NCBI RefSeq assembly: GCF_011927665.1
Contig: NZ_JAATJA010000002.1
Coordinates: 682,001-746,000, forward strand
Source: Desulfobaculum xiamenense
GTDB taxonomy: Bacteria > Desulfobacterota > Desulfovibrionia > Desulfovibrionales > Desulfovibrionaceae
Direction: 5' to 3'
DNA length: 64,000 bases
The position numbers and the translations under genes are program-made. This document shows positions 32,474 to 43,002 of this stretch, piece by piece. Each line of letters starts with the position of its first letter. Position 1 is the first letter of the stretch. The notes under the pieces were generated by a model. That model searched no databases, had not been told where the DNA came from, and saw only the letters and a program-made list of their open reading frames with translations.

Positions 32474-33577
32474 TTGGGCATACGAGTCGAGAACGTCACC
32501 ATGACATTCGACGGCGTGGACGTCCTGAAGGACGTGTCACTCGATATCGAGGACGGGGCCTTCGTCACCATCCTCGGCGGGCTGGGGGCCGGCAAGACCA
32601 CGCTCTTGCGGGTCATGGCGGGCATCGACAAGCCGACGCGCGGACGCGTGCGCTACGACGGGCGCGACGTGACCGACGAGCCGGTGCAGAAGCTGCCGGT
32701 GGCCATGGTCTATCAGCAGTTCATCAACTATCCGTCTATGACGGTGTACGACAACATCGCCTCGCCGCTTCTGGCCGGGCGGGGGAAGAAGCCCCCGCGC
32801 GAGGAGGTGGACCGCCGGGTGCGCCAGTACGCCGAGCTTCTGGGCCTCACGCGGGTACTTGACCACTATCCCGAGGAGGTGAGCGGCGGGCAGCGCCAGC
32901 GTACGGCCATTGCTCGGGCGCTGGTCAAGGAGGCGAAGTTCACCTTCCTTGACGAGCCATTGGCCAACCTCGACTACAAGCTGCGCGAGGAACTGCGCGG
33001 CGAACTTAAGAACATCCTGTCCCGCAAGGGCGGTGTGGTGGTCTACGCCACGCCCGAACCCGTGGACGCCCTGTCCATGGCCACGCACGTGGCCTACATG
33101 CAGGACGGGCGCATCCTCCAGTTCGGCGATCTGGAAAGCGTGTACCGCTATCCATGCCTCGCCGACGTGGGCGCGTACTTCAGCTATCCCACCATGAACC
33201 TTCTCGATGGCCGCCGCGAGGTGCGCGACGGGCGGACCATGATCCGCCTGTCCGACGAGCTGTGCGTGGACGTGAGCCATTTTGCGGACAAGGTGAACGG
33301 CGACGACTATCTGGTGGGCATCCGCGCCTACAACCTGCACACCCACCGCGTGCGGGACGATCTGGTGCCGCTGACGGCGGAGGTGGCCCTGTCCGAGACG
33401 CTCGGCTCCGACACCGAGCTGCATTGCCTCTTCGAGGGACGTCCCCTCGTGGTGCTCCAGCAGGAGGTGCAGCGCCACTACATCGGCACGCAGGTGGAAC
33501 TGTTTCTCGATCCCAACCGGCTCTTCCTGTTCGACCCCCGGTCCCGAGAGCTGGTGGTCAAGACCTTCCTCGAATAG
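32474..33577 (+). CDS. glpS: Glycerol ABC transporter ATPase 1 (GlpS-like)
   Basis: 367 residues from a TTG at 32474, with AAGGAG 9 nt upstream. Walker A GGLGAGKTT (about 35-43), signature VSGGQRQRTAIARAL and Walker B FLDEPLANLD are intact. The H-loop position reads VYATPEPVDAL, so the catalytic switch His is replaced. A C-terminal regulatory (TOBE/MalK-like) domain occupies about 240-367. In GlpSTPQV-type importers of rhizobia, GlpS and GlpT are unequal halves of one ATPase. Confidence 0.85.
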   Translation: MGIRVENVTMTFDGVDVLKDVSLDIEDGAFVTILGGLGAGKTTLLRVMAGIDKPTRGRVRYDGRDVTDEPVQKLPVAMVYQQFINYPSMTVYDNIASPLLAGRGKKPPREEVDRRVRQYAELLGLTRVLDHYPEEVSGGQRQRTAIARALVKEAKFTFLDEPLANLDYKLREELRGELKNILSRKGGVVVYATPEPVDALSMATHVAYMQDGRILQFGDLESVYRYPCLADVGAYFSYPTMNLLDGRREVRDGRTMIRLSDELCVDVSHFADKVNGDDYLVGIRAYNLHTHRVRDDLVPLTAEVALSETLGSDTELHCLFEGRPLVVLQQEVQRHYIGTQVELFLDPNRLFLFDPRSRELVVKTFLE

Positions 33578-33591
33578 CACAGGGGGTATCC

Positions 33592-34689
33592 ATGGCTTCC
33601 GTCCAGTTTCTGAACGTTTCGCATTCCTACGACCCGCCCGGAACCCCGGATGACCAGCGCACATGGGCCGTGCGCGACCTGTCCGTCACGTGGGAGGATG
33701 GCAGCGCCAACGCGCTTCTCGGCCCGTCCGGCTGCGGCAAGACCACGCTGCTCAACCTCATTTCGGGCCTTCTGCCCGCGCCCACGCGCGGCAAGGTGCT
33801 CGTGGACGGGCGCGACGTCACCGGCCTTGGCGCGCGTGAGCGCGGCATCGCGCAGGTCTTCCAGTTCCCGGTGGTCTACGACTCCATGAACGTCTTCGAC
33901 AATCTCGCCTTTCCGCTGCGCAACGAAGGTATGGCCGAATCCGCCGTGCGCGGGCGCGTCATGGAGGTGGCGCGCATTCTCGATCTTTCCGACCGGCTGA
34001 AGGTTCCCGCAGCGCGGCTCAACCCGGCAGACAAGCAGAAGATCTCCCTCGGACGCGGCATCGTGCGCGAGTCCACGGCGGCGGTGCTCCTCGACGAGCC
34101 ACTCACCGTCATCGACCCCAAGCTCAAGTGGGGGCTTCGGCGCAAGCTGCGCGAGGTGCAGCGCGCCCTCGGCAAGACCATGATCTACGTTACCCACGAC
34201 CAGCACGAGGCGCTGACCTTCGCCGATGACGTCACCGTGGTCCGCGACGGCGTGCTGGTGCAGAAGGGCAGCCCCAAGGACCTGCACGACGATCCCGCCG
34301 CGCCGTTCATCGGCTACTTCATCGGTAGCCCCGGCATGAACGTGCTGGCCTGCACCCTCGACGACGCGGGGCTCGACTGCGGGGCGTTCACCGTTCCCCT
34401 GTCGCCGGGGCTTCGCGGAGCGGCCTCGCGGGCCACGGGGGCCCTCGAACTCGGCATCCGGCCGGAGTTTGTGGAGGCGTACCCGAGCGCGGAGGAGGAC
34501 AGCATCCCCTTCACGGTCACCGTGGTGGAGGATACGGGCGCGTACAGGATTCTCACGCTGGTCACGGGCGACGCGCGCATCAAGGCTCGCGTGGCCGAGA
34601 ACTTCGCCGCGGGCGAGGGCGAGACCGTGGGCGTGCGCTTCCCGCAGGCAGGCATCAAGCTCTTCGCTGGAGGCAGACGGCTCGTCTAG
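33592..34689 (+). CDS. glpT: Glycerol ABC transporter ATPase 2 (GlpT-like)
   Basis: 365 residues from ATG 33592 (AGGGGGT upstream). Walker A GPSGCGKTT, Walker B VLLDEPLTVIDPKLK and the H-loop VTHDQHEAL are intact. The signature region is degenerate: LNPADKQKISLGRG in place of LSGGQ. With GlpS lacking the H-loop His, the heterodimer should have one complete and one crippled ATP site. The name follows the glycerol-transporter operon convention and is distinct from the E. coli glpT antiporter. Confidence 0.83.
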   Translation: MASVQFLNVSHSYDPPGTPDDQRTWAVRDLSVTWEDGSANALLGPSGCGKTTLLNLISGLLPAPTRGKVLVDGRDVTGLGARERGIAQVFQFPVVYDSMNVFDNLAFPLRNEGMAESAVRGRVMEVARILDLSDRLKVPAARLNPADKQKISLGRGIVRESTAAVLLDEPLTVIDPKLKWGLRRKLREVQRALGKTMIYVTHDQHEALTFADDVTVVRDGVLVQKGSPKDLHDDPAAPFIGYFIGSPGMNVLACTLDDAGLDCGAFTVPLSPGLRGAASRATGALELGIRPEFVEAYPSAEEDSIPFTVTVVEDTGAYRILTLVTGDARIKARVAENFAAGEGETVGVRFPQAGIKLFAGGRRLV

Positions 34690-34722
34690 CCCCGGCGTTC
34701 AACGACATTCCGGAGACGCGCA

Positions 34723-35576
34723 ATGAAGAATCGGGCATGGTTTTTCCTGATCCCCGCGCTGGTGCTCATGTCCATCAGCGCATTTGTTCCACTGATGACG
34801 GTCATCAACTATTCGCTGCACTACATCTTTTCCGGCTCGGCCCCGACCTTCGTCGGCTTCGAGAACTACGTGGAGGTGCTGCGCGATCCGACCTTCTGGG
34901 GCGCGCTGACGCGGCAGCTCTGCTTTAGCCTCATGGTGTTGCTGGTGGAGATTCCGCTCGGCATCATGATCGCCATGGCCATGCCGAGGCAGGGTGCGGC
35001 GCTGGCCGTGTGCCTTGTGATGCTCGGCATTCCGCTGCTCATTCCCTACAACGTGGTGGGCATCATCTGGCGGCTGTTCACGCAGGCGTCCATCGGCGTG
35101 GTGCCGGGCTTCTTCCGGCTCTTCGATTATTCCTACAGCGTGGCGCTCAACCCCGTGGACGCCCCGGTGACCATCTTCGTGCTCGACGTGTGGCACTGGA
35201 CGCCGCTGGTGGCGTTGTTGTCCTTCGCGGGGCTACAGGCCATTCCGGACGCCTACTATCAGGCCGCGCAGATCGACGGGGCATCCACTTGGAAGACCTT
35301 CCGCTACGTCACGCTGCCCAAGCTCAAGCCCGTGCTCATCCTCGCGGTGCTCCTGCGCTTCATGGATTCCTTCAAGATCTACGCGGAGCCGCTTCTGCTC
35401 ACCGGCGGCGGACCGGGCAACTCCACCACCTTCTTCAGCCTGCACGTGGCGCGCAAGGCGGAGTCCTACGAGCTGGGCTACGCGGGCGCGGTGTCCATCA
35501 TCTACCTGTTCATCGTCATCATGTTCAGCTTCGTCTTCTTCCAGGCAATGACCAACATCGGCAAGGGAGAGCAGCA

Positions 35577-35580
<4 letters not shown>
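34723..35580 (+). CDS. glpP: Glycerol ABC transporter permease 1 (GlpP-like)
   Basis: 285 residues, six membrane helices. The cytoplasmic EAA loop reads YYQAAQIDGASTWKTFRYVTLPKL (about residues 176-199), the docking site for the ATPases. It belongs to the MalF/UgpA-type sugar permease family. It ends in ATGA overlap with the second permease. Confidence 0.87.
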
Positions 35581-36380
<800 letters not shown>

Positions 36381-36383
36381 AAC

Positions 36384-36683
36384 ATGTGGGACTGGATTCT
36401 GGAGCAGACCGCGTGGATGTACTGGACGGCCCCGAGTCTTCTTGCCATCGGCGGGCTTCTCGTGGCCATCGCCGGAATGGCCGCGTGGGACGTGGTATCG
36501 CCAAGCGTGCCGAGGCGGGGCTTCTACCCCATCGAGACGCGCCGGGGGGACAGGTTCTTCATCGCCATCATGTCCACCATCCTCATCTTCCTTCTGTGGC
36601 TCGGTTTCGTGGGCGACGAGAACCTGCTGGTTCCCGCCGCCGCGTCCGCCGCATGGGGGCTGGTGCAGGGACGGTGGGGATAG
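36384..36683 (+). CDS. DUF2160 small membrane protein of the glycerol transporter
   Basis: 99 residues with two membrane helices (about 14-34 and 60-80) joined by a loop containing VPRRGFYPIETRRGDRFF. DUF2160 proteins occur almost only between permease and binding-protein genes of glycerol ABC transporters. They may be an accessory membrane subunit; the mechanism is unknown. Confidence 0.8.
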   Translation: MWDWILEQTAWMYWTAPSLLAIGGLLVAIAGMAAWDVVSPSVPRRGFYPIETRRGDRFFIAIMSTILIFLLWLGFVGDENLLVPAAASAAWGLVQGRWG

Positions 36684-36688
36684 GAATT

Positions 36689-36717
36689 CCGACGCTCCGG
36701 GTGGGGCGTCGCGTCGG
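36689..36717. other. Inverted repeat between DUF2160 gene and glpV
   Basis: CCGACGC (36689-36695) can pair with GCGTCGG (36711-36717), and also in part with GCGTCG at 36706-36711. No T-run. It may be an mRNA-processing hairpin that helps make the binding protein more abundant than the membrane components. Confidence 0.3.
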
Positions 36718-36866
36718 ATGACGGCATGCGCTTAAGGCGGCAGGCCCCTTTGGCCGCCACAGGGGCGCACACCATTCACCTCATGCACGGAGGGCTGGCC
36801 GACACGAAGAATTGGGGCCAATGGTCAAGGCGTTCTCTTTCACGAATTTCAAAAGGAGACTGGGAC

Positions 36867-38579
36867 ATGCTGAAACGCTACGTCTGTCTGATCGCCGCGT
36901 TTGCGCTGAGCTTCTCTCTTGCCGTCCCGGCATCGGGAGCCACCGACAAGGATGCCGCGATCGAGAAGTGGGTGGAGTTCTTCCAGCCCTGCGCCATCGA
37001 CAAGGATGCGCAGCGCGCCGAACTGAAATGGTTCGCCGAGGCGTCCAAGCCCTTTAGCGGCATGGAGATCAAGTCCGTGGCCGAGGGCATCGCCACCCAC
37101 AAGTGGGAATCCGAGGTGCTGACCAAGGCGTTCTTCGAGCTGACGGGCATCAAGGTCACCCACGACATCATCGGCGAAGGTGAGGTCGTGGACCGCGTGC
37201 AGCGGCAGATTCAGACCAACCGCCCCATCTACCACATCTACGTGAATGACGCGGACCTCATCGGCACGCACCTGCGCGCCGACAGCGCCCTGAACTTCAC
37301 CGAGTACATGGCCGGTGAGGGCAAGGACGTCACCAACCCCGGTCTGGACCTCGCCGACCTGCTCAATCCCGAATTCGGGCAGGACTACGACGGCAACCAG
37401 CTTCAGATTCCCGACCAGCAGTTCGCGAACCTCTACTGGTTCCGCTACGACTGGTTCACCAATCCCCAGTTCATGAAGGAGTTCAAGGAGCGCTACGGCT
37501 ACGAGCTGGGCGTGCCGATCAACTGGCAGGCCTACGAGGACATCGCCGAGTTCTTCACCGGCAAGGAGATCAACGGCCAGAAGGTCTACGGACACATGGA
37601 CTACGGCAAGAAGTCCCCGTCCCTCGGCTGGCGCTTCACCGATGCGTGGCTCTCCATCGCCGGCGTTGGCGACAAGGGTCTGCCCAATGGCTACCCCGTT
37701 GACGAGTGGGGCATCCGTTGCGAAAACAAGATCCCCGTGGGCGCTTGCGTGGAGCGCGGTGGCGCGACCAACAGCCCCGCAGCCGTGTATGCCACGACCA
37801 AGTACGTGGAATGGATGAAGAAGTATGCGCCGCCCTACGCCGCGTCCATGACGTGGTCCGAGGCCGGTCCCACCCCCGCGCGTGGCAATATCGCCCAGCG
37901 CGTGTTCCAGTACATTACCTGGCTGGCCGACCCCGCATTCAACGATCCCTCCAGCCCCGTGACGGACGAGAACGGCAAGCCCCTGTGGCGTGTCGCCCCC
38001 ACTCCCCACGGCAAGTACTGGGACGAAGGCATGAAGGTCGGCTATCAGGATGCCGGGTCCTGGACCATCCTCAAGAACTCTGTGAAGGGCGACGAGCGCA
38101 AGGCCGCATGGCTGTGGGCGCAGTTCTGCATCTCCAAGACCGTGTGCCTCAAGAAGTTCGTTGTGGGCCGCACGCCCATCCGCAAGTCCACCGTGTTCTC
38201 CGACTACCTCGCCAAGGAGGAGGAGAAGGGCACCTACGGCGGCATCGTGACCTTCTACAAGTCGCCCGTGGAGCACATGTGGACCGATTCCGGCCCGAAC
38301 GTTCCCCACTATCCGGTTCTGGCCGAGCAGTGGTGGAAGCACGTGGCTCTGGCCGTCACCGGCGAGGCCACTCCGCAGGAGGCCATGGACCAGTTGGCCT
38401 ACAAGATGGACGAGCTGATGGGCAAGCTGCGCCTTGCCAAGTACTCGCCCAAGCTGAACCCCATGAAGGATCGTGAGTACTGGCTGAACCAGCCCGGTTC
38501 GCCCAAGCCCGAGCGTCCCGACGAGAAGGGCATGACCATGCCCTATGACGAGCTTATCAAGCAGTGGCGCGGACAGTAG
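36867..38579 (+). CDS. glpV: Glycerol ABC transporter substrate-binding protein (GlpV-like)
   Basis: 570 residues from ATG 36867 (AAAGGAG 8 nt upstream). Signal peptide about 1-25 (LIAAFALSFSLAVPASGA). The mature protein is a large cluster D-type binding protein with WESEVLTKAFFELTGIKVTHDIIGEGEVVDRVQ near the N-terminus, as in the GlpV glycerol-binding proteins of rhizobia (about 570 residues). It is longer than ordinary sugar-binding proteins (about 400). The separate 180-bp leader suggests extra transcription or processing. Confidence 0.88.
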   Translation: MLKRYVCLIAAFALSFSLAVPASGATDKDAAIEKWVEFFQPCAIDKDAQRAELKWFAEASKPFSGMEIKSVAEGIATHKWESEVLTKAFFELTGIKVTHDIIGEGEVVDRVQRQIQTNRPIYHIYVNDADLIGTHLRADSALNFTEYMAGEGKDVTNPGLDLADLLNPEFGQDYDGNQLQIPDQQFANLYWFRYDWFTNPQFMKEFKERYGYELGVPINWQAYEDIAEFFTGKEINGQKVYGHMDYGKKSPSLGWRFTDAWLSIAGVGDKGLPNGYPVDEWGIRCENKIPVGACVERGGATNSPAAVYATTKYVEWMKKYAPPYAASMTWSEAGPTPARGNIAQRVFQYITWLADPAFNDPSSPVTDENGKPLWRVAPTPHGKYWDEGMKVGYQDAGSWTILKNSVKGDERKAAWLWAQFCISKTVCLKKFVVGRTPIRKSTVFSDYLAKEEEKGTYGGIVTFYKSPVEHMWTDSGPNVPHYPVLAEQWWKHVALAVTGEATPQEAMDQLAYKMDELMGKLRLAKYSPKLNPMKDREYWLNQPGSPKPERPDEKGMTMPYDELIKQWRGQ

Positions 38580-38589
38580 CGCCATGACC

Positions 38590-38625
38590 GACGCGGCGGG
38601 CCGATTCGTCCCGGTCCGCCGCGTC
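38590..38625 (+). terminator. Strong hairpin after glpV
   Basis: GACGCGGCGG (38590-38599) and CCGCCGCGTC (38616-38625) form a perfect 10-bp stem that extends inward by about 4 more pairs. It starts 11 nt after the glpV stop. There is no U-run, so partial termination or 3'-end protection is more likely than complete termination before glpK. Confidence 0.6.
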
Positions 38626-38766
38626 CCCGGAAAACACATTTGAATGAACCGCATTCCGGGAGCCGCGTTCCGCAGCGGAGATTCCGCCTCGGACCCCGCC
38701 CCCCGGGAAGCACCGCATCCCCAAGGGATACAGCCTTCCAGGACAACGCAAGACAGGAGCACAGCG

Positions 38767-40278
<1,512 letters not shown>

Positions 40279-40314
40279 TTTCTGCTGGCGTTGGCGTGGG
40301 GCGAGGCGCGGGAG

Positions 40315-40805
40315 CCGCTGCGCGGGGCATAGCCTTCGGCGACCGGGGCGCTGCCCCGGCCCCGCTCAAGGGCCGTGGGCCCTTGAGAATCCCAACTAGG
40401 GCTTCGTTGTGCAAAGCCGTACGGCTCGCCAAGGGCAGACGGCTTGTCGCATGTCGGGGTTCCAAGGGGCCAGCGGCCCCTTGGCCGGCGGAGCCTACGT
40501 CTTGCACCTGTCAGTGAACGATACGCCCAGCCACTGCGACAGGGCGGAAGCCGCTGCGCGGGGCGAGGCCTCCGGCGACCGTGGCTCTGCCCCGGACCCG
40601 CTCAAGGGCCGTGGGCCCTTGAGAATCCCAACTAGGGCTTCGTTGTGCAAAGCTGTACGGCTCGCCAAGGGCAGACGGCCTATCGCATGTCGGGGTTCCA
40701 AGGGGCCAGCGGCCCCTTGGCCGGCGGAGCCTACGTCTTGCACCTGTCAGTGAACGACACGCCCAGCCACTGAGACGGCGCGGAAGCCGCTGCGCGGGGC
40801 GAGGC
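40315..40805. repeat. 236-bp direct repeat, two full copies plus a fragment
   Basis: Copy 1 is 40315-40550 and copy 2 is 40551-40786, head to tail, with few mismatches. A third partial copy (40787-40805, CCGCTGCGCGGGGCGAGGC) ends at the stop codon of the PilT-like gene. Each copy holds two perfect hairpins: CTCAAGGGCC/GGCCCTTGAG (copy 1 at 40365-40387) and CCAAGGGGCC/GGCCCCTTGG (copy 1 at 40462-40484). It fills the gap between converging genes. The palindromes resemble REP-like extragenic elements; open frames through it are an artefact of composition. Confidence 0.85.
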
Positions 40806-42016
40806 TAGCGTTCGGTGATGCGTTGGATGATTTCGTCGAGGGGGGCGGAGTCGTCGATGACGTATTGCGGGTCATCGGCGGTGGCGGGGCGCAGGGCAAA
40901 CTGCGGCATTGAGGGAGTGTTGGCGAATCCGGGGCGTCCGGCGTCGTAGTCGAGCAGCGCTGAGCGGTGTTCGGCTTCCTGCGCGGTATCGCGGGAGGGG
41001 CGCAGGCTGACGGACGGCGGGGTGAATGCCGCACGCGTGTTGAGAAATTCCTGCTCGTATCGGCGCAGGGAGAACATGCCGTCGCGCTTTCCGGTCTCCA
41101 TGATGTTTTCGATCTGGGAGAACTTGTTCTCGCGGATGGTGGTTCGCACGGCGTCGTTTCCGCGCAGAATGGCGAGGTGCGGCACGCGGTAGCCGACGCT
41201 GGGGAGCATGGTGAGGTGCTGGACGATGACTCCGGCGAGGCAGGAGGAGAGTTGCAGGCGCACGAACTCCTGTGCTTCGAGCGGGAAGGAGTTGCAGATG
41301 CGGTAGATGGCTTCCTCGGGCGTGCTGGAGTGCAGGGTGGAGATGACGAGGTGGCCGGATTCGGCGGCGTTGAGGGCGAGGCGCATGGTTTCGGCCTCGC
41401 GCAGCTCGCCGACGACGATGACGTCCGGCGCCTGCCGCAGCACGTCGATAAGTCCCTGCCCGTAGCTTTGGAAATGCAGACCGTGCTCACGCTGTTCGAT
41501 GAAGGACTGCCCCGAGCGGAAACGGTATTCCACTGGGTCCTCCATGGTGACGATGTGCGCGGAGCGGGTGCGGTTGATCTCGCCCAGCATGGCGGCGATG
41601 GTCGTGGTCTTGCCGCTTCCGGTCGCTCCGCAGAAGAGCAGCAGGCCGGAGCGCAGCGAGCAGAAGTCCTTGAGGCTCGGGTGCAGATTCAGGGATTCGA
41701 TGGTGGGCGTGGTTCCCGGCAGAAAGCGGATGGCCATGGACAGCCCGCGCGTGGTGGAGAAGACGTTGATGCGCAGGCGCGCGCCGGCCTCGGTGATGGC
41801 AAAGTCCACGGACCAGCGACTGCGCAGGGTTTCCTTCTGGCGCGGGTTGATAAGGCGCGCCACCAGCGTGTCCACCTCTTCCGGGGAAAAGGCGGTCTTG
41901 CGTTGCGGAAACACCTGCCCGTGCTTGCGGAACACCACGGGGTGTCCGCCGGTGATGTGCATGTCGGTGATGCCGTCCTTGAGACAGGCCACGACGAGGC
42001 TTCTGAATCGCTGCAT
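40805..42016 (-). CDS. PilT-like retraction ATPase
   Basis: 403 residues from ATG 42016, with GGAGG upstream. N-terminal PAS-like part (about 1-100), then the RecA-like core: Walker A CGATGSGKTTT (about 129-138), Asp-box around TMEDPVEYRF, Walker B DVIVVGELREAET and His-box GHLVISTLHSSTPEEAIYRI. Pattern fits PilT/PilU (retraction) rather than PilB, and lacks the zinc CxxC pairs of assembly ATPases. The C-terminal 60 residues are an extension not seen in minimal PilT. Last gene of the pseudopilin operon. Confidence 0.83.
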   Translation of the reverse strand: MQRFRSLVVACLKDGITDMHITGGHPVVFRKHGQVFPQRKTAFSPEEVDTLVARLINPRQKETLRSRWSVDFAITEAGARLRINVFSTTRGLSMAIRFLPGTTPTIESLNLHPSLKDFCSLRSGLLLFCGATGSGKTTTIAAMLGEINRTRSAHIVTMEDPVEYRFRSGQSFIEQREHGLHFQSYGQGLIDVLRQAPDVIVVGELREAETMRLALNAAESGHLVISTLHSSTPEEAIYRICNSFPLEAQEFVRLQLSSCLAGVIVQHLTMLPSVGYRVPHLAILRGNDAVRTTIRENKFSQIENIMETGKRDGMFSLRRYEQEFLNTRAAFTPPSVSLRPSRDTAQEAEHRSALLDYDAGRPGFANTPSMPQFALRPATADDPQYVIDDSAPLDEIIQRITER

Positions 42017-42041
42017 CTGCGTGTTCCTCCGGGGAACAACT

Positions 42042-42980
42042 TTAGCTTTCCGGGGGAGTGTAGTCCACAAGCGCACGCAATGTTTGCGGAAACGCCTTTT
42101 CCTCGGCCAGATCGAATGCCGTCCTGCCCGATGCGTCGGCCCGTGCGAGGTCGACGAAACCGGTGAGGAGTGGACGCACGGCGTCGATGGGGTCCGCCGT
42201 GGCGAGGCGGATGGTGGCGAGTACGATGCGCTCGCGCGAGTCGAAGATGTCCGCATCGGGCAGCAGGCAACCGAAGATGGCCTGTCCATCGCCGTGGTGG
42301 GCGGTCATCAGGCATTCGCTACCGTCGGGGCTAGGGAGAAATTCGAGGTTCATACCGCGCGGAAGCGGAGCCGCGCCGTGGCGTTCGAGGTCGCGCAGAT
42401 TGCCCGCAAAGCGAGCGTGGTTGATGAAGTGGTCCATCTGGGCGCGGATGTAGCCCTTGAGCGCGAGACGCGTGAAGCGGTCGTACTCCGGGGTGAGGCC
42501 GCCAGTGCCGGTCTGCGTGTCGATGAAGTCGTCGAGCACGCGCCGCCAGTCTGCGTCCGTGGGCGGCACGGGGCGGCCGGTGGGCGCGCCGAAGCGGATG
42601 AGGCGATAGCTCTCGCGGGTGTCATCCGTGGGGCGCAGTTCGAGGGCGAAGGGCGTCTGGCCCTTGTCGCCGTTGTCGATGACGCCTTCGACGAAGGGGC
42701 CGTCCGGATTGATGCCGTCGAGGTCCGTTGTGGCGTGGAAGTCTTCGTCGCAGTGGGCCACCAGCGCCTCGATGGTGAAGCTACCGCGCACGGCGTCGGG
42801 ATCGACGAACGCGGCGATGGCCGCCTCGCGCAGGATGCCGTCCGGCGCGTCGACGAGCTTGTGCGCCGTACCCGCGTCGTTGCAGCCGGGAAGGACGAGG
42901 GCCAAGAGCGCGCACACGGCAAGGAGCGCGCGGCGCGGCGCAGCGTAGGTCGAAAGCGAAAATCGGTCGAATCGGTGCAT
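42042..42980 (-). CDS. Predicted lipoprotein of the pseudopilin operon
   Basis: 312 residues. A basic N-terminus and hydrophobic core (ALLAVCALLALVLPGC) end in a lipobox-like VLPGC, so Cys33 is a likely lipidation site. The mature protein is acidic and soluble. Its C-terminus, DASGRTAFDLAEEKAFPQTLRALVDY, resembles one ankyrin repeat. I do not recognise a family for the central part. Co-transcription with pseudopilins suggests a pilus-related periplasmic or outer-membrane role. Confidence 0.6.
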   Translation of the reverse strand: MHRFDRFSLSTYAAPRRALLAVCALLALVLPGCNDAGTAHKLVDAPDGILREAAIAAFVDPDAVRGSFTIEALVAHCDEDFHATTDLDGINPDGPFVEGVIDNGDKGQTPFALELRPTDDTRESYRLIRFGAPTGRPVPPTDADWRRVLDDFIDTQTGTGGLTPEYDRFTRLALKGYIRAQMDHFINHARFAGNLRDLERHGAAPLPRGMNLEFLPSPDGSECLMTAHHGDGQAIFGCLLPDADIFDSRERIVLATIRLATADPIDAVRPLLTGFVDLARADASGRTAFDLAEEKAFPQTLRALVDYTPPES

Positions 42981-43002
42981 GCGGTTCGTAAAGTCCTTGG
43001 GT

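Noticed and set aside
40409-40753. Short open frames through the 236-bp repeats
   Set aside because: They repeat themselves only because the DNA repeats, have no ribosome sites, and cross perfect hairpins.
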